Shown piece after piece: positions 1 to 6,036 of a DNA stretch of 9,420 bases. The first letter of the stretch is position 1. Every line of letters begins with the position of its first letter. A program made the position numbers and the translations under genes. Location: NCBI GenBank assembly GCA_964444805.1, contig CAYUIK010000016.1:1-9420 (forward strand), in the 5' to 3' direction. This DNA comes from RECG01 sp964444805 (lineage in GTDB: Bacteria > Bacillota_I > Bacilli_A > Acholeplasmatales > Acholeplasmataceae). The notes under the pieces were generated by a model. The model searched no databases and was not told where the DNA came from. It saw only the letters and a list, made by a program, of their open reading frames with translations.

Positions 1-31
1 TTTTTTGTAAAGGCTTTCATGAACTTTATCG

Positions 32-60
32 TTGAAATGAATTAGAAACTGTGATATCGT
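32..60 (+). promoter_or_regulatory. Candidate sigma-A-type promoter of the his operon
   Basis: A TTGAAA -35-like hexamer (32-37) lies 17 bases before TATCGT (55-60), which matches 4 of 6 bases of the -10 consensus. The TG at 52-53, one base before that hexamer, gives an extended -10 element. Transcription would start near 66-68, leaving a leader of about 195 bases that includes the leader peptide and attenuator. The call rests on consensus matching only. The T-run at 1-6 could be the tail of an upstream gene's terminator, but its stem would lie outside the window. Confidence 0.5.
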
Positions 61-86
61 AAGTGTATCTTTATTAACTTGGGCAT

Positions 87-91
87 GAGGT
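87..91 (+). promoter_or_regulatory. Ribosome binding site of the his leader peptide
   Basis: GAGGT lies 7 bases before the ATG at 99. Its spacing and sequence match those of the operon's real genes, so it supports translation of the short leader ORF. It also selects that start over another ATG at 85, which opens a frame without His codons. Confidence 0.7.
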
Positions 92-98
92 ATAAGCC

Positions 99-143
99 AT
101 GCGAATCAACTATTTGAGACAAGCTCATCATCATAAGAACTAG
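99..143 (+). CDS. hisL: his operon leader peptide (three consecutive His codons)
   Basis: A 14-codon ORF encodes MRINYLRQAHHHKN and ends in TAG. It starts at ATG 99 with GAGGT 7 bases upstream. The three CAT codons occupy 126-134, just before the stop at 141-143. It lies between a candidate promoter and an intrinsic terminator upstream of ten histidine biosynthesis genes. This is the layout of classic leader-peptide attenuators such as enteric hisL, in which scarcity of charged His-tRNA stalls the ribosome. The peptide itself probably has no function beyond being translated. Three His codons in a row are fewer than the seven in the enteric leader, but very unlikely by chance in 14 codons at this position. 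The symbol hisL is given for role, not for sequence homology. Confidence 0.85.
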   Translation: MRINYLRQAHHHKN

Positions 144-203
144 GCACTGTATCGGGAAACACATATGATACAGGCCACTTTTGACATGGTGAGCTTGTAT
201 CGA
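114..203 (+). promoter_or_regulatory. Leader helix A:A' that sequesters the His codons (anti-antiterminator)
   Basis: Bases 119-131, which include the first His codons, pair with 186-198 to give 13 bp with one G-U. The helix extends by four more pairs (114-117 with 200-203) past one G-A mismatch. It would form when the leader is not being translated. It uses bases 196-203, which the antiterminator also needs, so forming it leaves the terminator free to fold. Pairing was done by hand; no folding energy was computed. Confidence 0.65.
143..176 (+). promoter_or_regulatory. Leader hairpin B:B' immediately after the leader stop codon
   Basis: Bases 143-153 pair with 167-176 to form 10 bp with A146 bulged and a 13-base loop. 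CTGTATC and GATACAG are the perfect core. The 5' arm begins at the last base of the leader stop codon, so a ribosome at that stop would cover it, whereas one stalled on the His codons (126-134) would leave it free. The 3' arm (167-179) can instead pair with 188-201, giving 13 bp with two G-U pairs and a bulged A192. This hairpin is therefore the likely switch of the attenuator. Confidence 0.6.
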
Positions 204-224
204 TCTAGGGACTAGGTGGATGCA
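196..224 (+). promoter_or_regulatory. Predicted antiterminator hairpin of the his leader
   Basis: Bases 196-206 pair with 214-224 to give ten pairs including two G-U, plus one G-G mismatch (202/218), closing a 7-base loop. The 3' arm takes up 214-218 of the terminator's ascending arm, the terminator loop and the first bases of its descending arm, so the two hairpins cannot coexist. The 5' arm overlaps both A' (186-203) and the region that pairs with B' (188-201), which places it under control of the ribosome position. This is inferred by hand, and it is the least certain of the leader helices. Confidence 0.5.
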
Positions 225-239
225 CCTGGTCCTTTTTTT
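209..239 (+). terminator. his attenuator: intrinsic terminator in the leader
   Basis: GGACTAGGTG (209-218) pairs with CACCTGGTCC (223-232) to give 10 bp with one G-U and a GATG tetraloop. Seven T residues follow (233-239). It sits 24 bases before the hisZ ATG and downstream of the likely promoter, so it would stop transcription before any structural gene is reached. With the His-codon leader ORF upstream, its role as a conditional attenuator is the simplest reading. A terminator of a preceding gene is unlikely because no gene end lies just upstream. Confidence 0.88.
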
Positions 240-263
240 CTATCCTAATTGGAGGTAAAAAAC

Positions 264-1208
264 ATGCAGTCGATCAAAGAAGAATTGACATGGATTAGCA
301 GAAGAAATGGGATTTTGCGTGACTTCGAAGTACGCGCGGAACAACGAGGATTCATCAAGGTCGAAAGTGACGCTTTCGAACCCTATTCGTCCTTCTATGA
401 AAAAAACAAGCGCTTTTCCATCGACCGTTTCGTGAAAGTCAATGACTTGAATGGTGAAATATTTCTGCTAAAACCGGATATTACGACGAATCTCATCAAA
501 CAGGTCATGATGCGCATGGATCAAGGCGATACGCTCGATCTCTACTATCTCGATTTTGTCTACACGTATGATCGCTTCGGCAAGATCAAAGGCAAGAGAC
601 AGTTTGGCGTCGAAGTCATCGGCAGAAAGGACGTCCATGCCGATGTCGGCATGGTCGAATTCATGGTGGAAATCCTCTCAAACCATGGGCTCGATTACGT
701 CATCGAAATCGGTGATCAGCGATTTTTGACGCTTCTCTTCGAATCCTTGAAACTCGATCAAAAGAGAAAGAAAGACGTGAAAGTCGCACTCATGAAAAAG
801 AATCGAGCCGATATTGATGAACTGCTCGCGGGAACAAAGAAAGACGGATATCGTGACGTTCTGGATCTGGTTTTAGCGGATCCACGTGATCTCAAGTCGA
901 TTCGACATGCGATTTTGGCTTGTCAGGACCATGACGATCTACGCGAATCGATCGATCGCCTGATCGAAATCGAAGGCGCCTTCGATGATCCCAAGATCGT
1001 CTTCGATCTCTCGTTGGTCAACGCCTATGACTATTACAATGGTCCGATCTACAAGGCCTATATCGAAGGCGTCCATCAGGACATCGCGCGCGGTGGACGT
1101 TACGACACGCTCACAAAAACGTATGGCGACATGACCCCTGCTCTCGGGTTCAGTCTCGATGTCGACGTATTAATCAAGGAGGTTTTAAAACGTGAAAAAA
1201 GGACTTGA
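264..1208 (+). CDS. hisZ: ATP phosphoribosyltransferase regulatory subunit HisZ
   Basis: HisZ is a catalytically inactive paralogue of histidyl-tRNA synthetase. It binds the short HisG to form the active, histidine-inhibited enzyme for the first step of histidine synthesis in the cytoplasm. The 314-residue product has the class II synthetase-like fold: a motif-2-like LLKPDITT around residues 68-75, FGVEVIG followed by HADVGMVE in the middle, and YDYYNG near 254-260. ARGGRYD lies near 275-281, followed by PALGFSLDVDVL as the motif-3-like end. It ends there and lacks the anticodon-binding domain of true HisRS, at the short end for HisZ. I chose ATG 264 because GGAGGT (251-256) lies 7 bases upstream; the earlier TTG at 249 overlaps that site. 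It is the first gene after the attenuator, and its 3' end overlaps hisG by 17 bases. Confidence 0.94.
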   Translation: MQSIKEELTWISRRNGILRDFEVRAEQRGFIKVESDAFEPYSSFYEKNKRFSIDRFVKVNDLNGEIFLLKPDITTNLIKQVMMRMDQGDTLDLYYLDFVYTYDRFGKIKGKRQFGVEVIGRKDVHADVGMVEFMVEILSNHGLDYVIEIGDQRFLTLLFESLKLDQKRKKDVKVALMKKNRADIDELLAGTKKDGYRDVLDLVLADPRDLKSIRHAILACQDHDDLRESIDRLIEIEGAFDDPKIVFDLSLVNAYDYYNGPIYKAYIEGVHQDIARGGRYDTLTKTYGDMTPALGFSLDVDVLIKEVLKREKRT

Positions 1209-1824
1209 TGTCGCCCTGCCAAAAGGAAGGCTCGCCGCGGAAGCGCTCGATCTCATGCGGCGATCGGGATACGTGATCGACGCGATCGAGGATAGCCGGC
1301 AACTCATCGTTTCGGATGCCACAAACGGATTTCGCTTCATGTTCGTCAAACCGAGTGACGTGGTCACCTATGTCGCGCGTGGGGTCGCCGATGTCGGGAT
1401 CGTCGGTATGGATATGGTGATCGAAGCGGATGAAAAACTCTATGAGCTCATGCGGCTGAACATCGGCCTGTGTCGCATGGTCGTTGCCGGGATTGACAAA
1501 AAGGACTATGACCAAAAAAACGAGATGATCGTTGCGACAAAATATCCGCGGATCGCCCAACACTATTTCGCAAAAAACAACAAGAACGTATCCTTGATCA
1601 AACTGAACGGCAGCGTTGAACTCGGGCCACTCGTTGGCTTGAGCGACGTCATCCTTGATCTCTATGAGACCGGACGAACGCTGCAAGCCAATGGTTTAAG
1701 TGTCTTCGATGATGTCATGGAAATAGAGAGTATACTCGTTTCGAACAGAGCGAGTTACCGGATGAAATACGATTCGGTGCGATCGCTTATGACCATGCTT
1801 GAAAAAGGAGTGAAAGGGAAATGA
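1192..1824 (+). CDS. hisG: ATP phosphoribosyltransferase, short catalytic subunit HisG
   Basis: HisG condenses ATP with PRPP to form N1-(5-phosphoribosyl)-ATP, the committed step of the pathway. At 210 residues it is the short form, which lacks the C-terminal histidine-binding domain and depends on HisZ, encoded just upstream. Visible features are ALPKGRLA at the N-terminus, the substrate-site segment GVADVGIVGMD near residues 65-75, and the family signature from Glu143 to Leu165 ending in DLYETGRTL, which holds the PRPP-binding loop. The start is GTG, supported by AAGGAGG (1176-1182) 9 bases upstream inside hisZ. The stop overlaps the hisD start as ATGA. Inhibition by histidine is expected through the HisZ complex; this follows from the family and is not visible in the sequence. 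Confidence 0.97.
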   Translation: MKKGLDVALPKGRLAAEALDLMRRSGYVIDAIEDSRQLIVSDATNGFRFMFVKPSDVVTYVARGVADVGIVGMDMVIEADEKLYELMRLNIGLCRMVVAGIDKKDYDQKNEMIVATKYPRIAQHYFAKNNKNVSLIKLNGSVELGPLVGLSDVILDLYETGRTLQANGLSVFDDVMEIESILVSNRASYRMKYDSVRSLMTMLEKGVKGK

Positions 1825-3098
1825 GAATCAAAACGATTAAAGCCCGGGACTATAAGAATGATGACGAGGTAGAAATTCGCGAAGAAAAGGAAATCCGCGA
1901 AAAGGTCATCGCGATCATCGATGCGGTTAAAAAACAAAAGGATACCGCGCTTCGAGAACTTACCATGCGTTTCGATGGCGTGCACATATCCGATTTCGCA
2001 GTCGACCAGCAAGCGATCGATGAGGCGTATGAAACGATCGATCCCAAGCTGCGAGCCGACCTCATCCGTGCCCATGAAAACATTAAGGCGTATCATGAAA
2101 AACAAAGGCCGAAGGATTTCCATTTTGACGTTGAACCGAATTGCTCGATCGGTCAGAGGACGCGACCGATCGACCGCGTGGGTCTCTATGTTCCGGGCGG
2201 GACAGCACAGTATCCTTCAACCGTTCTTATGAACGCCGTTCCGGCGAAAATCGCGGGTGTCAAAGAAATCATCATGATCTCACCACCCGATCGAACGGGA
2301 AAGATCGGGAAAACGGTTCTCGCAGCGGCGAAAATCGTCGGGGTCGAGCGAATCTATACGTGCGGTGGCGCACAAGGTATCGCTGCACTCGCATATGGAA
2401 CGGAATCGATTCCGAAAGTAGATAAGATCGTCGGGCCGGGAAACGCGTATGTCACGATGGCCAAAAGGGAACTCTTCAGTGTTGTCGGAATCGATATGAT
2501 CGCCGGACCGACCGAAGTCGTCATCTATGCCGATGACAAGACGAATCCCCGCTATGTCGCGGCTGACCTCTTGGCACAAGCCGAGCATGACGTCAGAGCC
2601 AAAGCGATTTTGATCACGTCTTCAACGCGCTTGATCCATAGCGTGAACGAAGCGCTCGAACAACAAGTCGAAAAGCTCGCACGCAAGGATATCATCCGCC
2701 AAGCGCTCGAAGACTACGGTGTTGCTGTTGTCGTATCATCGGCTGACGAGGCACGCGAGCTGATCGACTGGATCGCTCCCGAACACTTGGAAATCATGGT
2801 TGAAAATGCCGAAATGTTCGCCCGAACCATCCGGCACGCGGGAGCGATTTTCATCGGTCCCTACAGTCCCGAACCGCTCGGGGACTATATGGCCGGGACG
2901 AACCATACGCTCCCGACTAGCCGGACGGCACGCTTCGCCTCTCCACTCGGCGTCGCTGATTTCATGAAGCGCCAATCGTTGATCCAGTTCGACCGAAATG
3001 GTCTTGAAACCTATCGGGATTCGCTCGTACGCATCGCTGAAAGCGAAGGCTTGACGGCGCATGCCAACGCGATCGAGGTACGATTCGATGAAGACTAG
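1821..3098 (+). CDS. hisD: Histidinol dehydrogenase HisD
   Basis: HisD is a Zn-dependent, NAD-linked enzyme that oxidises L-histidinol through histidinal to L-histidine, the last two steps of the pathway. The 425-residue protein is of normal length and all expected catalytic positions are present. These are the zinc ligands Gln253 and His256 in LLAQAEHD, Asp355 in GDYMAGTNH and His414 in LTAHANAIEVR, plus the proton-transfer pair Glu321-His322 in APEHLE. The NAD-binding segments GGAQGIAALAYG and GPGNAYVTMAK and the signature IAGPTEVVIYAD are intact. ATG 1821 overlaps the hisG stop as ATGA, with AAAGGAG (1804-1810) 10 bases upstream. It ends in TAG inside the start region of hisC (11-base overlap). 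Confidence 0.98.
   Translation: MRIKTIKARDYKNDDEVEIREEKEIREKVIAIIDAVKKQKDTALRELTMRFDGVHISDFAVDQQAIDEAYETIDPKLRADLIRAHENIKAYHEKQRPKDFHFDVEPNCSIGQRTRPIDRVGLYVPGGTAQYPSTVLMNAVPAKIAGVKEIIMISPPDRTGKIGKTVLAAAKIVGVERIYTCGGAQGIAALAYGTESIPKVDKIVGPGNAYVTMAKRELFSVVGIDMIAGPTEVVIYADDKTNPRYVAADLLAQAEHDVRAKAILITSSTRLIHSVNEALEQQVEKLARKDIIRQALEDYGVAVVVSSADEARELIDWIAPEHLEIMVENAEMFARTIRHAGAIFIGPYSPEPLGDYMAGTNHTLPTSRTARFASPLGVADFMKRQSLIQFDRNGLETYRDSLVRIAESEGLTAHANAIEVRFDED
3075..3079 (+). promoter_or_regulatory. Ribosome binding site that fixes the hisC start
   Basis: GAGGT lies within the last codons of hisD, 8 bases before ATG 3088. It selects that ATG over the in-frame ATG at 3061, which has no such site and would add nine residues not typical of HisC. 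Confidence 0.7.
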
Positions 3099-4101
3099 AA
3101 GACACTTGAAGGACCTCGTTCCTTATCGGGCGGATTCGCTTGACGCCCGCATCATTCTCAATGCCAATGAAACGAACGACGAGCTGTTTCAAGAAAAAAT
3201 ATCCTTTGAACAAAGCCTTTCCCGTTATCCCGAAGCAGAGGGCGAAACGCTTAGGGATCAGATCGCGAACAGACATGGTTTTAGCCGAGAAAACGTCATC
3301 ATCGGCAATGGCTCGACCGAACTTCTTGAACTGCTCGTCAAGACGTATGTTGAGCGTCATGAGAAAGTATTGACGTCAACGCCAACATTTTCGATGTATC
3401 GAGTCTATGCACGCATACATGGAGCCGAACTCATCGAAATACCTCTCGATGCCGAACACCCGACATCCTTTGATCACGTCATCGAAGCGGCTTTAGTAGC
3501 GAAACCGAAACTGATCTTTTTATGCAATCCGAACAATCCCACAGGAACCCTCATCAAAAGAAAGCGATTGATCGAACTCGTGGAAAAGACGGACGCACTC
3601 GTCGTCATCGACGAGGCGTATATGGATTTCGCCCGAGAAAAAGAATCCGTTTTAAAGGTATCAACCAATTATCCTAACCTTGTCGTTACAAGGACGTTCT
3701 CGAAAGCCTACGGCTTAGCCTTTGCCAGGCTCGGCTATTTGGTTGGACCGAAAACGATTGTAGGAGACCTCTTGCGGGTGCAACTGCCATATGCTGTTAA
3801 CGGGCTTTCATTAAAATTAGGCCTCATGGCACTCGAGCGCGAAAAAGAGGTCAAAACAAGGATTGAAGGCATCATCGAAAGGCGTGATGATTTCTTGCGA
3901 AAGGTGCGGGCAATCGGGGCGAAAGCCCGGGATTCCGCGGCCAACTTCGTCTTGATCGAGAGCACCTATGATCTCTACCGAGCATGTTTGAAAAAAGGGA
4001 TCCTGATCCGATCTTTTGGAAACGGAACCTATCGCATATCCATCGGAACACAAAAAGAAATGGAAGAAACGCTAGACGTACTCAAGGAGGTATATGCATG
4101 A
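3088..4101 (+). CDS. hisC: Histidinol-phosphate aminotransferase HisC
   Basis: HisC transfers the amino group of glutamate to imidazole acetol phosphate, giving histidinol phosphate. It is a PLP-dependent fold-type I aminotransferase of the class I/II group. The 337-residue product, slightly shorter than many homologues, shows LNANETN near the N-terminus and GNGSTELLELL, where the cofactor phosphate binds. It also has NPNNPTG at 147-153, Asp175 and Tyr178 in DEAYMDF, the Schiff-base Lys206 in SKAYGLAFARLGY, and the substrate-carboxylate Arg316 in YRISIGT. The start at ATG 3088 is supported by GAGGT 8 bases upstream. It overlaps hisD by 11 bases and hisB by 4 (ATGA). HisC enzymes may also act on aromatic amino acids, but the context makes histidine the main role. 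Confidence 0.96.
   Translation: MKTRRHLKDLVPYRADSLDARIILNANETNDELFQEKISFEQSLSRYPEAEGETLRDQIANRHGFSRENVIIGNGSTELLELLVKTYVERHEKVLTSTPTFSMYRVYARIHGAELIEIPLDAEHPTSFDHVIEAALVAKPKLIFLCNPNNPTGTLIKRKRLIELVEKTDALVVIDEAYMDFAREKESVLKVSTNYPNLVVTRTFSKAYGLAFARLGYLVGPKTIVGDLLRVQLPYAVNGLSLKLGLMALEREKEVKTRIEGIIERRDDFLRKVRAIGAKARDSAANFVLIESTYDLYRACLKKGILIRSFGNGTYRISIGTQKEMEETLDVLKEVYA
4084..4090 (+). promoter_or_regulatory. Ribosome binding site that fixes the hisB start
   Basis: AAGGAGG lies 7 bases before ATG 4098. It places the hisB start at the ATGA overlap with hisC, not at the upstream in-frame ATG at 3984, nor at the ATGs at 4110 and 4113. Confidence 0.75.
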
Positions 4102-4679
4102 GAGAAAGCATGATGACACGGGAAACAAACGAAACGAACATCAAGATAAAACTTGTGATCGACGGTTCGGGTAAAACCTCGATCGATACGGGGATACCCT
4201 TTTTCGACCACATGCTCGAAGCATTCGCATTTTACGGAGGCATCGATCTCGAGCTTGTCGCAAACGGCGATCTCGCCAAAGACGATCACCATACGGTCGA
4301 GGATATCGGAATTGTCCTGGGGCGGGCATTGCACGAAGCTCTCGGAAACAAGGCGGGTATTTGCCGCTTCGCCGAAAACCTCACACCGATGGACGAGAGT
4401 CTCGTTCAGGTTGTCCTCGACATTTCGAATCGACCGGTCTGCGTTTTTTCAAGTGATTTTAGGCGAGAAAAAATCGGGGGACTGTCGCTTGAAAACATTC
4501 GAGAATTTTTAATTGCTTTTTCGACCGAAGCGCGATTGACGCTGCACGTCAAAGTCCTTTACGGTGAAAACGACCACCACAAGGCGGAAGCCGTTTTCAA
4601 AGGACTCGGACGGGCAGTAAGACAGGCGACTCGCATAGAATCCGCGAGCATCCCATCGACGAAAGGGACGCTCTCATGA
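4098..4679 (+). CDS. hisB: Imidazoleglycerol-phosphate dehydratase HisB (monofunctional)
   Basis: HisB dehydrates imidazole glycerol phosphate to imidazole acetol phosphate using a two-Mn centre. The 193-residue protein is the monofunctional form, without the HAD phosphatase domain fused to it in enteric bacteria. That agrees with the separate phosphatase gene at the end of the operon. Both halves of the duplicated fold keep their metal motifs: DHHTVED with His64, His65 and Glu68, and NDHHKAEAVFKG with His160, His161 and Glu164. His38 lies in FFDHML. MDESLVQVVLDIS is the usual central segment, followed by NRP where SGRP is more typical. ATG 4098 overlaps the hisC stop as ATGA. The 3' end overlaps hisH in the same way. 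Confidence 0.97.
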   Translation: MRESMMTRETNETNIKIKLVIDGSGKTSIDTGIPFFDHMLEAFAFYGGIDLELVANGDLAKDDHHTVEDIGIVLGRALHEALGNKAGICRFAENLTPMDESLVQVVLDISNRPVCVFSSDFRREKIGGLSLENIREFLIAFSTEARLTLHVKVLYGENDHHKAEAVFKGLGRAVRQATRIESASIPSTKGTLS

Positions 4680-5275
4680 ACGTGATCATCGACTATAAGG
4701 TTGGAAACATCCGTTCGGTCGAACGCGGGCTCAAAAGAGCAGGAATCGACGCCATTGTCACAAATGATCCGAACCGAATCAAGGAAGCCGATCTAATCGT
4801 TCTACCCGGCGTCGGGGCATTTAAAGACGCCATCCTAGACCTTAAAGACAAGCGACTCTTTTCCTTGATCGAGGCACACGTCAAGAAGAACAAGGTCCTT
4901 CTCGGTGTCTGCCTCGGGATGCAATTGCTTTATCAAAGCAGTGACGAATTCGGGTATCATGAGGGGTTCGGATTTCTTGAAGGAAACGTCAAGCACATGG
5001 CACCGGGGAAGAAAATTCCGCACATGGGATGGAACGACCTTTTCGTAGAAAAAGCGGATCCGCTGATACAGGGAATCGAAGAGGGTGACCAAGTCTACTT
5101 CGTTCACTCATACGTCGCTCCGATGACGGATGACGTCATCGCCTATACGGTTTACGGGGAAAAAATCCCGGCGATCGTGCGAAAGAACCGCGTGATCGGC
5201 ATGCAGTTCCATCCGGAAAAAAGCGGAAGCGTCGGGCTCGAACTGCTCAAAGCGATCAAGGAGGGCTATCTATGA
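4676..5275 (+). CDS. hisH: Imidazole glycerol phosphate synthase, glutaminase subunit HisH
   Basis: HisH is a class I (triad) glutamine amidotransferase. It hydrolyses glutamine and channels ammonia to HisF for formation of imidazole glycerol phosphate and AICAR. The 199-residue product has LPGVGAF near residues 42-48, the nucleophile Cys79 in GVCLGMQLLY, HMGWN and YFVHSYVAP in the middle, and His179 and Glu181 in MQFHPEKSG completing the triad. The LPGVGAF segment carries the PGVG motif known in this family to act as the oxyanion strand. ATG 4676 overlaps the hisB stop as ATGA. The Shine-Dalgarno is weak (AGGGACG just upstream), so translation is probably coupled to hisB. Its partner HisF is two genes downstream, with hisA between them. 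Confidence 0.97.
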   Translation: MNVIIDYKVGNIRSVERGLKRAGIDAIVTNDPNRIKEADLIVLPGVGAFKDAILDLKDKRLFSLIEAHVKKNKVLLGVCLGMQLLYQSSDEFGYHEGFGFLEGNVKHMAPGKKIPHMGWNDLFVEKADPLIQGIEEGDQVYFVHSYVAPMTDDVIAYTVYGEKIPAIVRKNRVIGMQFHPEKSGSVGLELLKAIKEGYL

Positions 5276-6036
5276 TCATATATCCGGCGATCGATCTTTC
5301 TCAGGGTGCCTGTGTTCGACTGAGACAAGGCGATTTTAATCGCGCAACAATCTTCGATCGCGATCCGATCGCACGCGCCCAAGCCTTCTGGCGTGAGGGT
5401 GCTTCCTGGCTTCACATCGTCGATCTCGACGCCGCTCGAACCGGTGAAGCACGAAACATCGAACGAATCAAGGAAATTAAGACAAAAGTACCGGTGCGCA
5501 TTCAGGTCGGTGGCGGCTTGCGTGATCAAAAACGCATCGAAGCGATGCTCATGACGGGTGTCGACCGCGTCATCGTCGGAACATACGCCACGAGAGCGTT
5601 CGACGAACTGATCGAATTGAACCGATTATACCCGAATCGAATCGTTGTTTCGATCGACAGCAAAGACGGTTATGTCACCGATCACGGCTGGCAGAACGTA
5701 TCACGGATTAGGACACTCGATTTATGTGAGCGTTTGAATTCCCATGGCATCGAACGCGTCATCATGACCGACATCGCTAAGGACGGCATGATGGAAGGGC
5801 CGAATTTCAAGCTTTACCAGGATGTCATGAATAAGACGAATCTCAAGATTATCGCTTCGGGAGGGATTTCGTCGATGGAAGACATCGAACAATTGTCGAA
5901 GCATCAACTCGATGGTGCGATCATCGGTCGGGCCATCTATGAAGGTAAAATCGATTTGAAGGAGGCCATTTCATGCTTTCAAAACGCATCATCGTCTGTC
6001 TCGATGTCCGAGACGGACGCGTCGTCAAAGGCATAA
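5272..6036 (+). CDS. hisA: ProFAR isomerase HisA, with a C-terminal extension overlapping hisF
   Basis: HisA is a TIM-barrel enzyme that catalyses the Amadori isomerisation of ProFAR to PRFAR, the HisF substrate. Catalytic Asp8 lies in YPAIDLSQG, Asp129 in VVSIDSKDG and Thr166 in MTDIAKDGM. The C-terminal phosphate-binding loops IASGGISS and GAIIGRAIYEG are intact. ATG 5272 overlaps the hisH stop as ATGA and has AAGGAGG (5258-5264) 7 bases upstream. The barrel ends by about residue 234, as expected for the family. The frame then runs 20 more codons into hisF before TAA, adding a tail with seven Ser that looks like out-of-frame sequence and not a domain. A single base (5976, C in place of A) separates this from another ATGA junction. 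Confidence 0.96.
   Translation: MIIYPAIDLSQGACVRLRQGDFNRATIFDRDPIARAQAFWREGASWLHIVDLDAARTGEARNIERIKEIKTKVPVRIQVGGGLRDQKRIEAMLMTGVDRVIVGTYATRAFDELIELNRLYPNRIVVSIDSKDGYVTDHGWQNVSRIRTLDLCERLNSHGIERVIMTDIAKDGMMEGPNFKLYQDVMNKTNLKIIASGGISSMEDIEQLSKHQLDGAIIGRAIYEGKIDLKEAISCFQNASSSVSMSETDASSKA
5959..5965 (+). promoter_or_regulatory. Ribosome binding site that fixes the hisF start
   Basis: AAGGAGG lies 7 bases before ATG 5973, inside hisA. This strong site confirms that hisF really begins 64 bases before the hisA stop codon, so the long overlap is genuine and not a mis-called start. Confidence 0.8.

Noticed and set aside
85..117. Alternative short ORF starting at ATG 85
   Set aside because: It encodes ten residues without His codons, overlaps the Shine-Dalgarno of the 99-143 ORF and has no good ribosome binding site of its own.
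204..230. T-box riboswitch reading of the region containing AGGTGG and ACC
   Set aside because: The match to the T-box AGGGTGG-N-ACC core is poor. The TGGA would pair with a discriminator U, whereas tRNA-His normally has C there, and I could not draw a Stem I with a His specifier loop. The His leader ORF with alternative helices explains the leader better.
249..263. TTG start five codons upstream for hisZ
   Set aside because: The TTG overlaps the GGAGGT ribosome binding site (251-256), which is ideally spaced for ATG 264.
1174..1686. 170-codon open frame on the - strand opposite hisG
   Set aside because: It is antisense to conserved hisG, its protein has no family resemblance, and other antisense frames of similar kind occur throughout the operon.
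3061..3087. ATG 3061 as the hisC start
   Set aside because: It would add nine residues encoded within hisD, while GAGGT at 3075-3079 points to ATG 3088.
3984..4097. ATG 3984 as the hisB start
   Set aside because: It would add 38 residues read out of frame from hisC. AAGGAGG at 4084-4090 and the ATGA overlap support ATG 4098.
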